64,000 nt of DNA from Leptofilum sp041748655. Lineage in GTDB: Bacteria > Chloroflexota > Anaerolineae > Promineifilales > Promineifilaceae. The DNA lies in contig JBGTCV010000098.1 of the NCBI GenBank assembly GCA_041748655.1, positions 1 through 64,000 of the forward strand, given 5' to 3'. A program made the translations under genes and the position numbers. Under the pieces are notes generated by a model. It ran no database searches. It had not been told where the DNA came from and was given only the letters and a program-made list of their open reading frames with translations. Each line of letters opens with the position of its first letter. Positions within the stretch are counted from its first letter, which is position 1. Shown one piece after another: positions 1-10,848 of the stretch.

Positions 1-68
1 GTCAAGGTCCATTAACCCCATCGCTTTGGTCAAAGCTTTATGGGCATGCACGTCTTCTAATGTCGCTT

Positions 69-84
<16 letters not shown>
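1..84 (-). CDS. Start of an unidentified gene, cut by the window edge
   Basis: An open frame starts with ATG at 84-82 and runs without a stop to base 1, giving the N-terminus MAKSIEATLEDVHAHKALTK. The start overlaps the last codons of the histidine kinase gene in another frame, as expected for a translationally coupled next gene. No clear ribosome binding site is visible and 28 residues are too few to name a family. Because it follows a hybrid kinase and an HPt protein, another signalling protein is plausible, but that is only inferred from position. Confidence 0.4.
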
Positions 85-2537
<2,453 letters not shown>

Positions 2538-2605
2538 GCCTGAACAGTTTAATAGAGATTTTTAACTTATTCGGCAAAACAAAAAGGCACTCAGTGTCGC
2601 TAAAT

Positions 2606-3004
2606 TTAGCAAAGAAAAGCAGTTAAGGCTTCTTCTACCCGGAAATATTCTGCGTCTAATTTGGCGATTAGATCATTGAACAAAGCAGATTCTTGTTGTT
2701 GACTGCTCCTTTCTAACGCCAGGCATAGACTGGCGAATTGATTTAGCCCAATGGTGGCGCTGCTGCCTTTTAAGGTGTGGGCTGCCATGCTGATGGCGGC
2801 AAAATCGTTTTTAGAACAGCTGTATTTCAGCTTTTCTATGAGCGGAACGGCATCTTCTAAAAAGATGGTAGACATTTCATTGAGCATTTCGGGCGAATTA
2901 TCTCCCATGACAGCTTCCAGCGTTGTTTTTACATCTGTTTGCATTTGCTGGATTGTTTGGTGGGAAACGGCCGTTTCCAGCAAAGAGTAATTCATTTGTA
3001 TCAT
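2606..3004 (-). CDS. HPt (histidine phosphotransfer) domain protein
   Basis: A 132-residue all-helical HPt protein. The motif AAHTLKGSSATIG contains the expected phospho-accepting His76, followed by the typical Gly/Leu spacing and a second helix pair (CLALERSSQQQ). It lies 68 bp upstream of the hybrid kinase on the same strand, so the pair probably forms one operon and one phosphorelay. I chose the ATG at 3004, since GAGGGAAG sits just upstream of it; an in-frame start at 3052 would add 16 residues but has no such site. It contains one ACGGCCGT copy read as ETAVS. The final response regulator is not identified; two stand-alone receivers at 43-44 kb are possible but distant partners. Confidence 0.85.
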   Translation of the reverse strand: MIQMNYSLLETAVSHQTIQQMQTDVKTTLEAVMGDNSPEMLNEMSTIFLEDAVPLIEKLKYSCSKNDFAAISMAAHTLKGSSATIGLNQFASLCLALERSSQQQESALFNDLIAKLDAEYFRVEEALTAFLC

Positions 3005-3158
3005 AACTTCCCTCGCACCACTAAAATTAAGGTTTTTATTTTGCGCCAACATTATCTAATTCTAGGTTTTCTATCACTTGGGAACACTCCCGCTTAAGTC
3101 CCACAGCTATCTAAATCTACCATGCATAGGTACTAGGTCGGAATCCTACTGAACGGTT

Positions 3159-3213
3159 TTGACAGTTCATCTACCGGATTGTAACCTTTGTCATTTTAAT
3201 CTTCGAGTATAAT
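3159..3213 (+). promoter_or_regulatory. Putative promoter(s) of the SpoIIM-like gene; possible leaderless start
   Basis: TTGACA (3159-3164) is followed after 17 bp by TAACCT (3182-3187), a plausible sigma-70-type pair. A better -10, TATAAT, lies at 3208-3213, only 7 bp before the ATG at 3221. Transcription from it would begin at or next to the start codon. No Shine-Dalgarno sequence precedes the ATG, consistent with a leaderless mRNA. Which box is used is not decided by sequence. Confidence 0.5.
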
Positions 3214-3220
3214 CACCGCC

Positions 3221-4189
3221 ATGAATGCTGAACAATTTTACCGCTCGCGCCTGGCCGATTGGCAGCAGTTAACCGCGCTGCTGGACAAAAGTCAACAGAT
3301 GAATCAGCTCAGCCCGGCTGAGGTGCAGCAGATGGGGCTGCTGTATCGCTCCGTTACCTCTGATCTGGCGTTGGCCCAGCGAGAATTTCCTCGCCACCAG
3401 GTGACAACGTTCCTGAACCAGCTGGTGGCACGGGGGCACGCCACCATTTACCAGGGGGAGCCGTTGGCGATGAGCCGGCTGAAGCATTATTTTCTGGTGG
3501 GTCTGCCAACGACCTTTCGTGAATCGCTGCCGTTTATGATCACGGCGGCGCTGCTGCTGATTGTGCCTGCGGTGATTGCGGGCTTCCTGACCAACTGGCA
3601 GCCGGACGCTTCCACCTGGCTGCTGCCAGCTGACGTGCAGTCGCTGCGCCCCCTCATTGAAGATCAGGAGCTGTGGACGAATATTCCGGTGGAGGAACGG
3701 CCGTATACCTCTGCCTTCATCATGTCCAACAATATCCGCGTCTCTTTTATGGCCTTTGGCGGAGGCATTACGGCAGGGCTTTTCAGCCTGTACATCCTCA
3801 TCTTCAACGGGCTGCTGCTGGGCGGCATTACCGGCCTGACGGCCCATTACGACGTCGGTTTTGAGCTGTGGACCTTTGTCATTGGGCACGGTGTCATTGA
3901 ACTGTCGGCCATCTTTATTGCCGGTGGCTCCGGGTTAATGCTGGGTTGGGCGATCATTCAGCCGGGCCTGCTCAAGCGGGGGGACGCCCTGATGTTGGCG
4001 GGACGTAAAGCTGTGAAGCTCATCATCGGCTGCGTGCCAATTCTGATCGTCGCGGGTCTCATTGAGGGCTTTATTTCGCCCAACGAGAATATTCCCTGGC
4101 CGGTGAAGTGGAGCGTGGGTGTGGTGACGGGGGTGTTGCTGTACAGCTATCTGCTGTTGGTGGGGCGGAGTGGGGAGAGTGAGAAGTGA
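3221..4189 (+). CDS. Stage II sporulation protein M-like membrane protein (SpoIIM/DUF95 family)
   Basis: 322 residues: a soluble N-terminal helical part (1-100), then about five membrane segments from residue 105 on, including FMAFGGGITAGLFSLYILIF and the family-typical stretch GHGVIELSAIFIAGGSGL. This glycine-rich H-G-x-x-E-L pattern is the hallmark of the SpoIIM/DUF95 family, which in non-sporulating bacteria occurs with RDD, MoxR and DUF58 genes. A MoxR-DUF58 operon exists in this window but 53 kb away. Family members outside Firmicutes are thought to be integral membrane proteins of unknown role. The gene stands alone and is divergent from the HPt-kinase operon. It has one ACGGCCGT copy read as ERPY. 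Confidence 0.8.
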   Translation: MNAEQFYRSRLADWQQLTALLDKSQQMNQLSPAEVQQMGLLYRSVTSDLALAQREFPRHQVTTFLNQLVARGHATIYQGEPLAMSRLKHYFLVGLPTTFRESLPFMITAALLLIVPAVIAGFLTNWQPDASTWLLPADVQSLRPLIEDQELWTNIPVEERPYTSAFIMSNNIRVSFMAFGGGITAGLFSLYILIFNGLLLGGITGLTAHYDVGFELWTFVIGHGVIELSAIFIAGGSGLMLGWAIIQPGLLKRGDALMLAGRKAVKLIIGCVPILIVAGLIEGFISPNENIPWPVKWSVGVVTGVLLYSYLLLVGRSGESEK

Positions 4190-4223
4190 GATATTGTTAG
4201 AATTAACGTTATGTCAAAAACAA

Positions 4224-4287
4224 TCCGCAGATTTCGCAGATTCACGCAGATTAAAGGCAAAAAATGTGCGAAATCTGCGTTAATCGG
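4224..4287. repeat. AATCTGCG-type hairpin repeat
   Basis: Iterated CGCAGATT words on the left pair with AATCTGCG on the right around an A-rich loop. The same word family forms hairpins at 30901-30960, 31845-31926 and 63677-63749. It lies 35 bp after the SpoIIM-like gene; with no T-run it is more likely a dispersed repeat than a terminator. Confidence 0.7.
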
Positions 4288-4352
4288 TTGCCCAAGCCGA
4301 ACTTGCTGCCCTCTCCACCGAGCTAGACGAGCTCATAGCCTAGATCGAGTAC

Positions 4353-4455
4353 CTCGTTCCACGCTCCGCGTGGAATGAAGAAAAGGGCGCTCTGCGCCTC
4401 GTTTCGCAGCGCAGAGCGCTGCTTCCGGCGTTCCCACGCGGAGCGTGGGAACGAG
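4353..4455. repeat. Dispersed inverted repeat with CTCGTTCC/GGGAACGAG ends
   Basis: The outer arms CTCGTTCCACGCTCCGCG and the reverse-complement block ending GGGAACGAG (to 4455) enclose an inner hairpin of CGCTCTGCG/CGCAGAGCG. Related words (CTCGTTCC, GCGCAGAGCGCC, CATTCCACGC, GAACGAG) recur at 37630-37731, so this is a mobile or copied repeat family. A further shared word, AAAAAGCGGCTCGAAATGAC, follows at 4457 and recurs at 5951. Confidence 0.7.
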
Positions 4456-4526
4456 TAAAAAGCGGCTCGAAATGACAATTGGAAGCTGCGTGTTTTGCCT
4501 AGATGATTTGAGTGCGAGTCGTATGG

Positions 4527-5744
4527 TCATAGAATGGCACCTTGCAGCCCAGGATAGATGGGCATCACATCCAGGTCCGGCCACTCCTTCTGTAAAATGC
4601 GCACATAAGATTCCAGCGTTTCGGCAATGATGAGTTGGTGGTTGGTTTGGTGGGCAAATTGGATGAAGCTTTGGTAGAGGGTCATGACTCTAGCCCGGCT
4701 CCTTTGTGCCCCTTCAGCGGTTAAGCCCATTTTTTCATTCGCCAATGCCTCATCCCCAATGGCAAAGCGTTCCTTCAAATAATGCACCCAATTGCCAATC
4801 CAACGGCTGAGCGCCCAGTGGGCACAGGCATCAACCAGGGCTTTGGCAAAAAATGTGTCATCCTTGATTTGGGGATTCACCTCCATCATTTCCTTTTGAT
4901 AGGCACGTTCAAGCTGTCGGGCAAACGCAGGCGGTACCGTTTGCACCTGCCCGGTATGCGGAAAACCTAAACGCGCCGAAACTACATCCAGCAGACCATG
5001 GTGAAAGGCACTAAATTCATAATCAAGCAGCTGCACGGTGCCATCCAGGTACAAAAAGTTATGTGGCCCGGCATCGGCATGAATAAAGCTGCGAAAAGGC
5101 GTTGGCCCATGAATCGATTGCTCTAAATTTTGCAGCGCCTCCCAAAAACCAGGGGCGGGCTGGAATTGCAGCGTCTCAAAACAGTCTTGAAAACGCTCAA
5201 CTTTTTCTCGGAAATCGATGGTTGAATCGGAAAGGGGAGAAGCGGCGTTTAAGCGGGACTGGATAGCGGTAAACGCTGCCTCACGGCCGTAGGTTGCCGC
5301 CTGCATTTTGCCTAAAAAAGTACCGATGGCGGCCAGCCCATTTTGTGCTGACTCGCGATCATCCCCCAGGAGAAGATCTAAAACCGTCGGGTGTTTACCA
5401 AAGTCCTCCAAGATGATTAAATTATTTTCCCGGCTGCTTGCCAGCAGACGTGGCCCGTAACTGGCCTGATCCGAAAGATTGGTGAGAAATTCCAGGCTGG
5501 CCCATTCATTGAGAAAACGATGCGACTCGCCGCTCGGCCCGCCTGGGTTGTTGAACCTGGTGGTTGTGACCTGTTTGAGAATCACACATAGGGGAAAGTC
5601 AGGAAGCGGTGGATCTAGCTGGCAGCGCAGGACCACATTTTCGCTGCTCAACTTTTCCGGGTTGACCAACTTGACGGCACGTCCTGTCGCTTTGGCGAGT
5701 AATCCTTCCGCAAGTTGGATCAGGCTGTTTTCGTCTGTCATCAT
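4527..5744 (-). CDS. Aminoglycoside-phosphotransferase-like (APH) kinase family protein
   Basis: 405 residues with a protein-kinase-like APH fold. The catalytic loop HADAGPHN (the family's HxDxxxxN) and, about 15 residues on, the metal-binding LLDYEF acid are both present. An N-terminal lobe includes CVILKQ with a likely ATP-binding lysine, and LIILEDFG matches the hinge region. Members phosphorylate aminoglycosides, choline, homoserine, sugars or other small molecules; the substrate here cannot be assigned and resistance should not be assumed. The gene stands alone between two repeat-filled gaps. A bidirectional hairpin cluster follows its 3' end. The start ATG follows a TATAGT-like -10 at about 5778. 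Confidence 0.75.
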   Translation of the reverse strand: MMTDENSLIQLAEGLLAKATGRAVKLVNPEKLSSENVVLRCQLDPPLPDFPLCVILKQVTTTRFNNPGGPSGESHRFLNEWASLEFLTNLSDQASYGPRLLASSRENNLIILEDFGKHPTVLDLLLGDDRESAQNGLAAIGTFLGKMQAATYGREAAFTAIQSRLNAASPLSDSTIDFREKVERFQDCFETLQFQPAPGFWEALQNLEQSIHGPTPFRSFIHADAGPHNFLYLDGTVQLLDYEFSAFHHGLLDVVSARLGFPHTGQVQTVPPAFARQLERAYQKEMMEVNPQIKDDTFFAKALVDACAHWALSRWIGNWVHYLKERFAIGDEALANEKMGLTAEGAQRSRARVMTLYQSFIQFAHQTNHQLIIAETLESYVRILQKEWPDLDVMPIYPGLQGAIL

Positions 5745-5850
5745 CTGTCTGTTTGTCCTGGTGATGTACCGGGGGAACTATAGCATAAAGTGTTGATTTT
5801 GAGGGATGTGTGGGGGGAGAAACGGCGTATGCTGGCAAAACGCCCTGCCA

Positions 5851-5970
5851 TGTCATTTCGACCCCTTCGGCCCTGCTTAGGGCAGGCTACGGGAGAAATC
5901 TTTTGAGCTTCGTGGTTTCAAAGGCTGTGAAGTTCAAAGATTTCTCGCCAAAAAGCGGCTCGAAATGACA
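5851..5970. repeat. Repeat element bounded by perfect 11-bp inverted ends
   Basis: TGTCATTTCGA (5851-5861) is exactly repeated inverted as TCGAAATGACA (5960-5970). An inner pair (GAAATCTTT near 5895 and AAAGATTTC near 5936) gives a second stem. The right-end sequence and the following bases recur at 4457-4500. The gap 5745-6072 holds no gene beyond this; a GC-rich hairpin at about 6012-6045 may terminate transcription. Confidence 0.65.
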
Positions 5971-6072
5971 AGTAAAGGTTGCGTGTTTTGTCTGAATTCA
6001 ACATTAACAAAAAAACGGCACGGCGTCACCACCGCGCCGTAGCCTTTTGGGCATTTAGAAGATTATCTTGCT

Positions 6073-6975
6073 TTATTTAGAAGTGATTTGACGCCATTTG
6101 ATTTCCATTAGCCCACCAAAATTTTGAGGATCTGGTGCATCGACGATTTCAAAGTGATAAACATTTCCTGTTGGGAAAACATGAGCTTGGTATGGCCAAT
6201 TGTTCATTAAAAAAATTTCCTCATGCCCCTCAGTAATTACGTTAGCCGCAACTGTATAAATTATGCTGATTCCTTCGTTTCTGATTTTTTGAATGCAAAA
6301 AATGTTTTCAATCGGTCCGGTGATTCTGTAATCAAACGGCACTTTTTTGTCCTTAACCTGTATAGCTTTGTGCATCTCGTCAAGTATTTTTTCTATTTGA
6401 TTTACGAAGTCATGCTTTTGAGAACTATCTCTAAAAGATTTATTGGATAAAACATCAACTGCAAAATCATAGCTTCCGAATGCCATGACTTCTCTAACAA
6501 AGCTTGGAGATGCAGTAATATAGTTAGGTGAAAAGTTGTCGGTTGGCCCGAGAAATTCACCCTTTTGATCCATGTAATCTACATACAAACCTGAATTTCG
6601 ATTATTCAATAACTCTTTCGTGATTTGTGGGAAGAGAACGGATATTCCAGGGACAGTTCTCATTTGTTCTGAAAGTGCAGAAAGATGCTTTACACGCATT
6701 ATTCTCTGAAAATGAGCTTTGTTTCCACCTAACCATCTTCTTCTTTCATTAGAACTGATTGAAGTCTTGCCACTAATAAATGCTTGCAAAAACTTTTCAA
6801 AAAGAAATGATGCTTTCGCTGCTTCCTCTAGTGCTGTATGCAGCAAGACTCCACCAAGATGTTTTGTTTCGTCACCCTGAGCTATTAAAAGGTTTCCAGC
6901 TTTTGATAGTTGCTCCGCGTTCTGAACCACCTTTTTTATTCCGGCACCAATCGTTCTTAATTTCAAGTTTTTCAT
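6073..6975 (-). CDS. AbiV-like (abortive infection, HEPN-related) protein
   Basis: 300 residues. The N-terminal third has the AbiV pattern: a helix LSKAGNLLIAQGDETKHLGG, then LLHTALEEAAKASFLFEKFL, then a W...KAHFQRI segment. The rest (about 110-300) matches nothing I recognise. AbiV-family proteins were first described in Lactococcus phage resistance; many are HEPN-like helical proteins whose activity is unproven. The gene is clearly more AT-rich than its neighbours, has no ACGGCCGT copy, and stands alone between repeats, all suggesting acquisition by transfer. I took the ATG at 6975; a TTG seven codons upstream is also open. A defence role is an inference from the family, with no partner gene nearby. 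Confidence 0.55.
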   Translation of the reverse strand: MKNLKLRTIGAGIKKVVQNAEQLSKAGNLLIAQGDETKHLGGVLLHTALEEAAKASFLFEKFLQAFISGKTSISSNERRRWLGGNKAHFQRIMRVKHLSALSEQMRTVPGISVLFPQITKELLNNRNSGLYVDYMDQKGEFLGPTDNFSPNYITASPSFVREVMAFGSYDFAVDVLSNKSFRDSSQKHDFVNQIEKILDEMHKAIQVKDKKVPFDYRITGPIENIFCIQKIRNEGISIIYTVAANVITEGHEEIFLMNNWPYQAHVFPTGNVYHFEIVDAPDPQNFGGLMEIKWRQITSK

Positions 6976-7177
6976 AATCTGTTCTTTGTGACTCAATCAG
7001 ATTGCAAATTTTTAGTGATGCTATTCAATTTTAAGTTATCTAGAGGAGGTTGACGTCAGGTACCTCATATTCTACATCATTTATCTTGGAATGAATTATC
7101 GGGTTGTTTATAGACTTTTTGACGCGGTACGTTGATACTGTGGAGTGTGCTTCGTGACACAAGGAGGTGCGTAAACC

Positions 7178-8671
7178 ATGTTTACTTTGCAGAGCAAATT
7201 CCAACTATTTTCCCCACTGCTGCTCGGTTTGAGCCTGTTGATTGTTTTGTTGCTGGCGGCCCAATTCCCCACATCCTCGTCTGCGGTGCTGCAAGCGGGC
7301 GGGACGCCAGAACCGGTCTCTTACCTGCCCATCGTCCTGCGCCAGGACAATATCCCACCGACGCCGCCCCCCATTGACCCATCGTCCCCCTGGATTGAAA
7401 TGGGAACCATTTCCATCTTATCTTACCAGTATGACCATCTCGACTGCGTGATTGCTACGTCGCCGGGGGATTTTGTGTATCCGTACCCGCGCATTAACCA
7501 TGATTGTGTTTTCCAAAAGCCGTTGGTGCAACGGCCGTTTCAAACCATCACCCTCCACAACAGCTACGTGGCTGTGACGGTTTTGCCGGAGCTGGGTGGG
7601 CGGCTCTACCGTTGGCAGGACAAGGTGACTGGCCGCCAGCTGCTGTACGAAAATCCGGTGCTGAAGCCGACGGCCTGGGGCTGGCGCGGCTGGTGGCTGG
7701 CCAGCGGCGGCATCGAGTGGGCCTTCCCCACTGATGAGCACGGCTTGAACGAATACCGCTCCTGGGATTATGTTACTCAGGTTACGCCCGACACCGTTTC
7801 CATTACCGTCAGCGATGTGGAGGACCAGACGGGCATGACGGTGGGGGTGACGATTACGCTGGACGGTGACCATACGTTTATGACGCTGGCGCCGTTTGTG
7901 GTGAACAATACGGCCGTTTCCCACCCCTACCAATACTGGCTCAACGCCATGATCGCCCTCGGCAACAACACCACCCACGATCAGACCGAATTCATCGTGC
8001 CCGCCAGCCAGGTGCTGGTACATTCCCGCGACGCGGCGGCCACCTACCTGCCTACCGATGGGAACTGGATGAACTGGCCGCAGCATAACGGCCGTTTCTT
8101 CAACATCTACGGCACCTGGGATCACTACCTTGGTTTCTTTGCCCCCAATCTCAGCGCTGGTTTCACGGGTGTGTACGACCACACGGCCCAGCAGGGCATC
8201 GTGCGCGTCTTCGATGTGGCGCAGATGCCCGGCAACAAATTCTTCGGCCTGGCCAATCTGGAACCAAATTTGTACACCATCGACAACAGCGTCTACGTGG
8301 AGATGTGGAGCAGCGGCGTCACGCCAGACTTCTGGACCTACGTCAGTCTGGGTGCGGGCCAGAGCAAAAGCTGGACCGAGCGCTGGTACCCGGTCAGCCA
8401 GCTTGGTACGTTTGACATGGCCAACGAATTTGGGGCGCTGCGCGTGGATGAAACATCTGGCGGGGCGGCGATTGGATTGCAGGTAACGGCCGTTACCCCC
8501 GGCACCCTCGCGTTACTGGTAGATGGCGTGCCGACCGCCAGCTGGCCCGGCCCGTTTTTGCCCGAGCAGCCGCTGGATTTGGTGTGGGAACGGCCGTCTG
8601 GCACAGATGGCCCTATCACTATACAGCTACTAGATGAAATAGATCAGGTACTACTGCAATTTGCACCGTGA
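7178..8671 (+). CDS. Secreted DUF5107-like protein
   Basis: 497 residues with a signal peptide (hydrophobic core LLLGLSLLIVLLLAAQF, residues 10-27) followed by a linker containing SYLPIVL, a segment common in exported Chloroflexota proteins. The body begins with TITLHNSYVAVTVLPELGGRLYRW and WRGWWLASGGIEWAFPTDEHG, the pattern I associate with DUF5107, an uncharacterised beta-rich domain of carbohydrate-mutarotase-like proteins. It would act outside the cytoplasm, possibly binding sugars; no catalytic residues can be assigned. The start is well supported: AAGGAGGTG at 7161 lies 9 bp before the ATG. Five palindrome copies fall in it (NGRF, ERPS, NTAVS types). Confidence 0.6.
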   Translation: MFTLQSKFQLFSPLLLGLSLLIVLLLAAQFPTSSSAVLQAGGTPEPVSYLPIVLRQDNIPPTPPPIDPSSPWIEMGTISILSYQYDHLDCVIATSPGDFVYPYPRINHDCVFQKPLVQRPFQTITLHNSYVAVTVLPELGGRLYRWQDKVTGRQLLYENPVLKPTAWGWRGWWLASGGIEWAFPTDEHGLNEYRSWDYVTQVTPDTVSITVSDVEDQTGMTVGVTITLDGDHTFMTLAPFVVNNTAVSHPYQYWLNAMIALGNNTTHDQTEFIVPASQVLVHSRDAAATYLPTDGNWMNWPQHNGRFFNIYGTWDHYLGFFAPNLSAGFTGVYDHTAQQGIVRVFDVAQMPGNKFFGLANLEPNLYTIDNSVYVEMWSSGVTPDFWTYVSLGAGQSKSWTERWYPVSQLGTFDMANEFGALRVDETSGGAAIGLQVTAVTPGTLALLVDGVPTASWPGPFLPEQPLDLVWERPSGTDGPITIQLLDEIDQVLLQFAP

Positions 8672-9007
8672 TAAATTGAAGATGCTTGATGCGGCGATGC
8701 CCAGAAATTTTCAATTTGGGCTTGGCATTTGCGTGAGTAAGCCCATTTCTATGCTATTAACGCTTAACTATCATGCTGAACGATGTGAAGCATCCCTACG
8801 GCCTCGGAACGGCCACGGATTTTCCAGGGAACGGGATGCTTCGGAGGACCTCAGCAAGACATCTCTCTTGTTAAATTGAGAATTGCTGTGCGTGATGCTC
8901 AATTCTTGACGCAAGCTCCACCCTGGGCTAGAATTGCCCGTCTGCAAGGCAACATAAAAAACTTTGCGGCCAACAGCAGCAACTTTAACCAATAGAAAGC
9001 AGCGAAT
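8672..9007. repeat. Gene-free gap with a GGGATGCTTCGGAGGACCTCAG-type repeat
   Basis: No gene is seen. The stretch 8771-8872 carries the words CATGCTGAACGATGTGAAG and GGGATGCTTCGGAGGACCTC, which also build the repeats at 17482-17654 and 37758-37930. I saw no clear SRP RNA upstream of ffh. The remainder (8880-9000) is unassigned. Confidence 0.6.
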
Positions 9008-9042
9008 AACGGGTTAATACCATTATTGACCCGTTTATTTTT
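9008..9042 (+). terminator. Putative intrinsic terminator upstream of ffh
   Basis: AACGGGT (9008-9014) pairs with ACCCGTT (9029-9035), extended by TTAATA/TATT inside the loop, and is followed by TATTTTTG. It would end any transcript arriving from the left, about 105 bp before ffh. Confidence 0.55.
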
Positions 9043-9148
9043 GTCTAAAGCAGATGAAAAACTGCTTGTTGCAAATTCGTTTTAAACAAGCGAAGAAAAT
9101 TTGCAACTTCCGCAAAATCTGCCGAGAGTATCTTTTTAAGGATCAACT

Positions 9149-10483
9149 GTGTTTGAGTCATTAGGCAGCCGCCTGCAAACCGTTTTTGATGGCCTACAGC
9201 GGCGCGGCAAACTCACTGAAGCCGACGTAGACAAAGCCATGCGTGAAGTGCGTCTCGCTTTGCTGGAAGCTGACGTGAACTTCAAGGTGGTGAAAAGCTT
9301 CGTGGAGCGAGTGCGGCAACGCGCCATCGGCCAGGAAGTGATGCGCAGCCTGACGCCGGGCCAGCAAGTCGTGAAAATTGTCCAGGAAGAGCTGGTGCAA
9401 ACCCTGGGCCAACCGGGTCGCCTCAATTTAGGTATGCAATCCCCCGCTGTCATCATGCTGGTAGGGCTGCAGGGCGCTGGTAAAACCACGATGGCGGGCA
9501 AGCTGGCGCTTCATTTGCGCAAACAGGGCAGACGGCCGTTGCTGGTAGGGGCCGATGTTTACCGTCCTGCTGCTATAGAACAGCTGCAAACGTTGGGCCG
9601 CCAGCTAGATATTCCTGTCTACGACGAAGGACCAGAAGGTAACCCGGTAAATGTTTGCGTTAACGGCGTTAAAAAAGCCGTGGCTATCGGAGCAACCACC
9701 GTCATTTTAGACACCGCTGGTCGCCTCAACATCGATGAAATGATGATGAACGAAATCAAGGCGATCAAGGCAAAGGTGAACCCGGTGGAAACGCTGCTGG
9801 TGGCCGACGCCATGACCGGGCAACAAGCCGTTCGCGTGGCCGATGACTTTAACAATGCCGTGAACATCACTGGCCTCATCATGACCAAAATTGATGGGGA
9901 TGCTCGCGGTGGTGCGGCCATTTCCATGCGCGAAGTGACTGGCGTGCCCATTAAATTCCTGGGCACGGGCGAAAAGCTGAACGCCATCGAAGAGTTCCAC
10001 CCAGACAGACTTGCCAGCCGCATTTTGGGTATGGGCGATGTACTGACGCTCATTGAGCGGGCGCAGGAAGAGATGGACCAGGTGGAGGCCGAAAAAGCGG
10101 GCCGCCGGATGATGAAGGGTGAGTTTACCCTGGAAGACTTCCTGAACCAGATGCAGCAAATCAAGCGTCTGGGGCCAATTGGTCAGCTGCTGGAGATGAT
10201 TCCCGGCATGAACAAGATGACCAAAGACGTGGATTTGAGCAGCGCGGAGAAGGATATGAAGCGCATCGAGGCCATCATTCAGTCGATGACGCTGTATGAG
10301 CGGGAAAACCCCAAGGTTCTTAAAGCTAGCCGTAAACGGCGAATTGCCTCTGGATCTGGCACATCGGTGCAGGATGTAAACGCGCTGCTGAAGCAGTTCC
10401 AGGAAATGCAGAAGATGATGAAACAGCTTGGCAAAGGTCGTGGCCGTGGGCTGCGGAATTTACTGGGTGGAATGGGCCAGTAG
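9149..10483 (+). CDS. ffh: Signal recognition particle protein Ffh
   Basis: The 444-residue GTPase of the bacterial signal recognition particle, which binds signal sequences of nascent membrane proteins together with 4.5S RNA and delivers them to FtsY. Order: N domain (1-90), G domain with G1 GLQGAGKTTMAGKLA (about 105-118), DTAGRL, TKIDGDARGG, then the methionine-rich M domain (about 320-435: FLNQMQQIKRLGPIGQLLEMIPG, NPKVLKASRKRRIASGSG). Length is normal for the family. The start is GTG at 9149, with AAGGA 6 bp upstream; no ATG nearby fits the conserved N-terminus MFESLGSRLQ. One ACGGCCGT copy sits in the conserved G domain, read RRPLLV. It is followed by repeats and then rpsP. Confidence 0.97.
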   Translation: MFESLGSRLQTVFDGLQRRGKLTEADVDKAMREVRLALLEADVNFKVVKSFVERVRQRAIGQEVMRSLTPGQQVVKIVQEELVQTLGQPGRLNLGMQSPAVIMLVGLQGAGKTTMAGKLALHLRKQGRRPLLVGADVYRPAAIEQLQTLGRQLDIPVYDEGPEGNPVNVCVNGVKKAVAIGATTVILDTAGRLNIDEMMMNEIKAIKAKVNPVETLLVADAMTGQQAVRVADDFNNAVNITGLIMTKIDGDARGGAAISMREVTGVPIKFLGTGEKLNAIEEFHPDRLASRILGMGDVLTLIERAQEEMDQVEAEKAGRRMMKGEFTLEDFLNQMQQIKRLGPIGQLLEMIPGMNKMTKDVDLSSAEKDMKRIEAIIQSMTLYERENPKVLKASRKRRIASGSGTSVQDVNALLKQFQEMQKMMKQLGKGRGRGLRNLLGGMGQ

Positions 10484-10848
10484 TTGATGATCCCGTTCAG
10501 TAATTCTAAATTTAGAGCAAATTCACCTATGCTACCCCGATTGAAACCGGAGGTTGAGATAAAAAACCTGCTGAAGCAGGTTGGTAGGCCCGTTTATAAC
10601 GTGCTTTAGCACGTTTTCCATCATAGCCTGGGGATTTATCCCCAGGCGAAGCGGCCAAAATGGGAATTGCTGGATCCCGTTTGGGAATACGCCAAATGTT
10701 GGGGAATGAGGTAAAATTGGCGATTGTTGATTAAAAATTGAAATTTACGCGGTGATATCGGGTCAATATTTAAGATTGAACCAATATGTAAACCGAAAAT
10801 ACCAAAAAGTTATAAATTTGATCTTGAAGTAAGTGGAGATAAAGATAA
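10484..10848. repeat. ffh-rpsP gap with three small hairpins
   Basis: Hairpins AACCTGCTGAAGCAGGTT (10566-10583), AACGTGCTTTAGCACGTT (10599-10616) and GCCTGGGGATTTATCCCCAGGC (10627-10648) follow one another. The words CATCATAGCCTGGG and CCCCAGGCGAAGC recur near 17430 and 17665, so these are dispersed repeats. A TTGAAC box at 10776 could belong to the rpsP promoter, but its -10 is poor. No gene seen. Confidence 0.6.

Noticed and set aside
8880..9007. 4.5S/SRP RNA gene upstream of ffh
   Set aside because: No recognisable GGAA tetraloop stem with the conserved SRP core.
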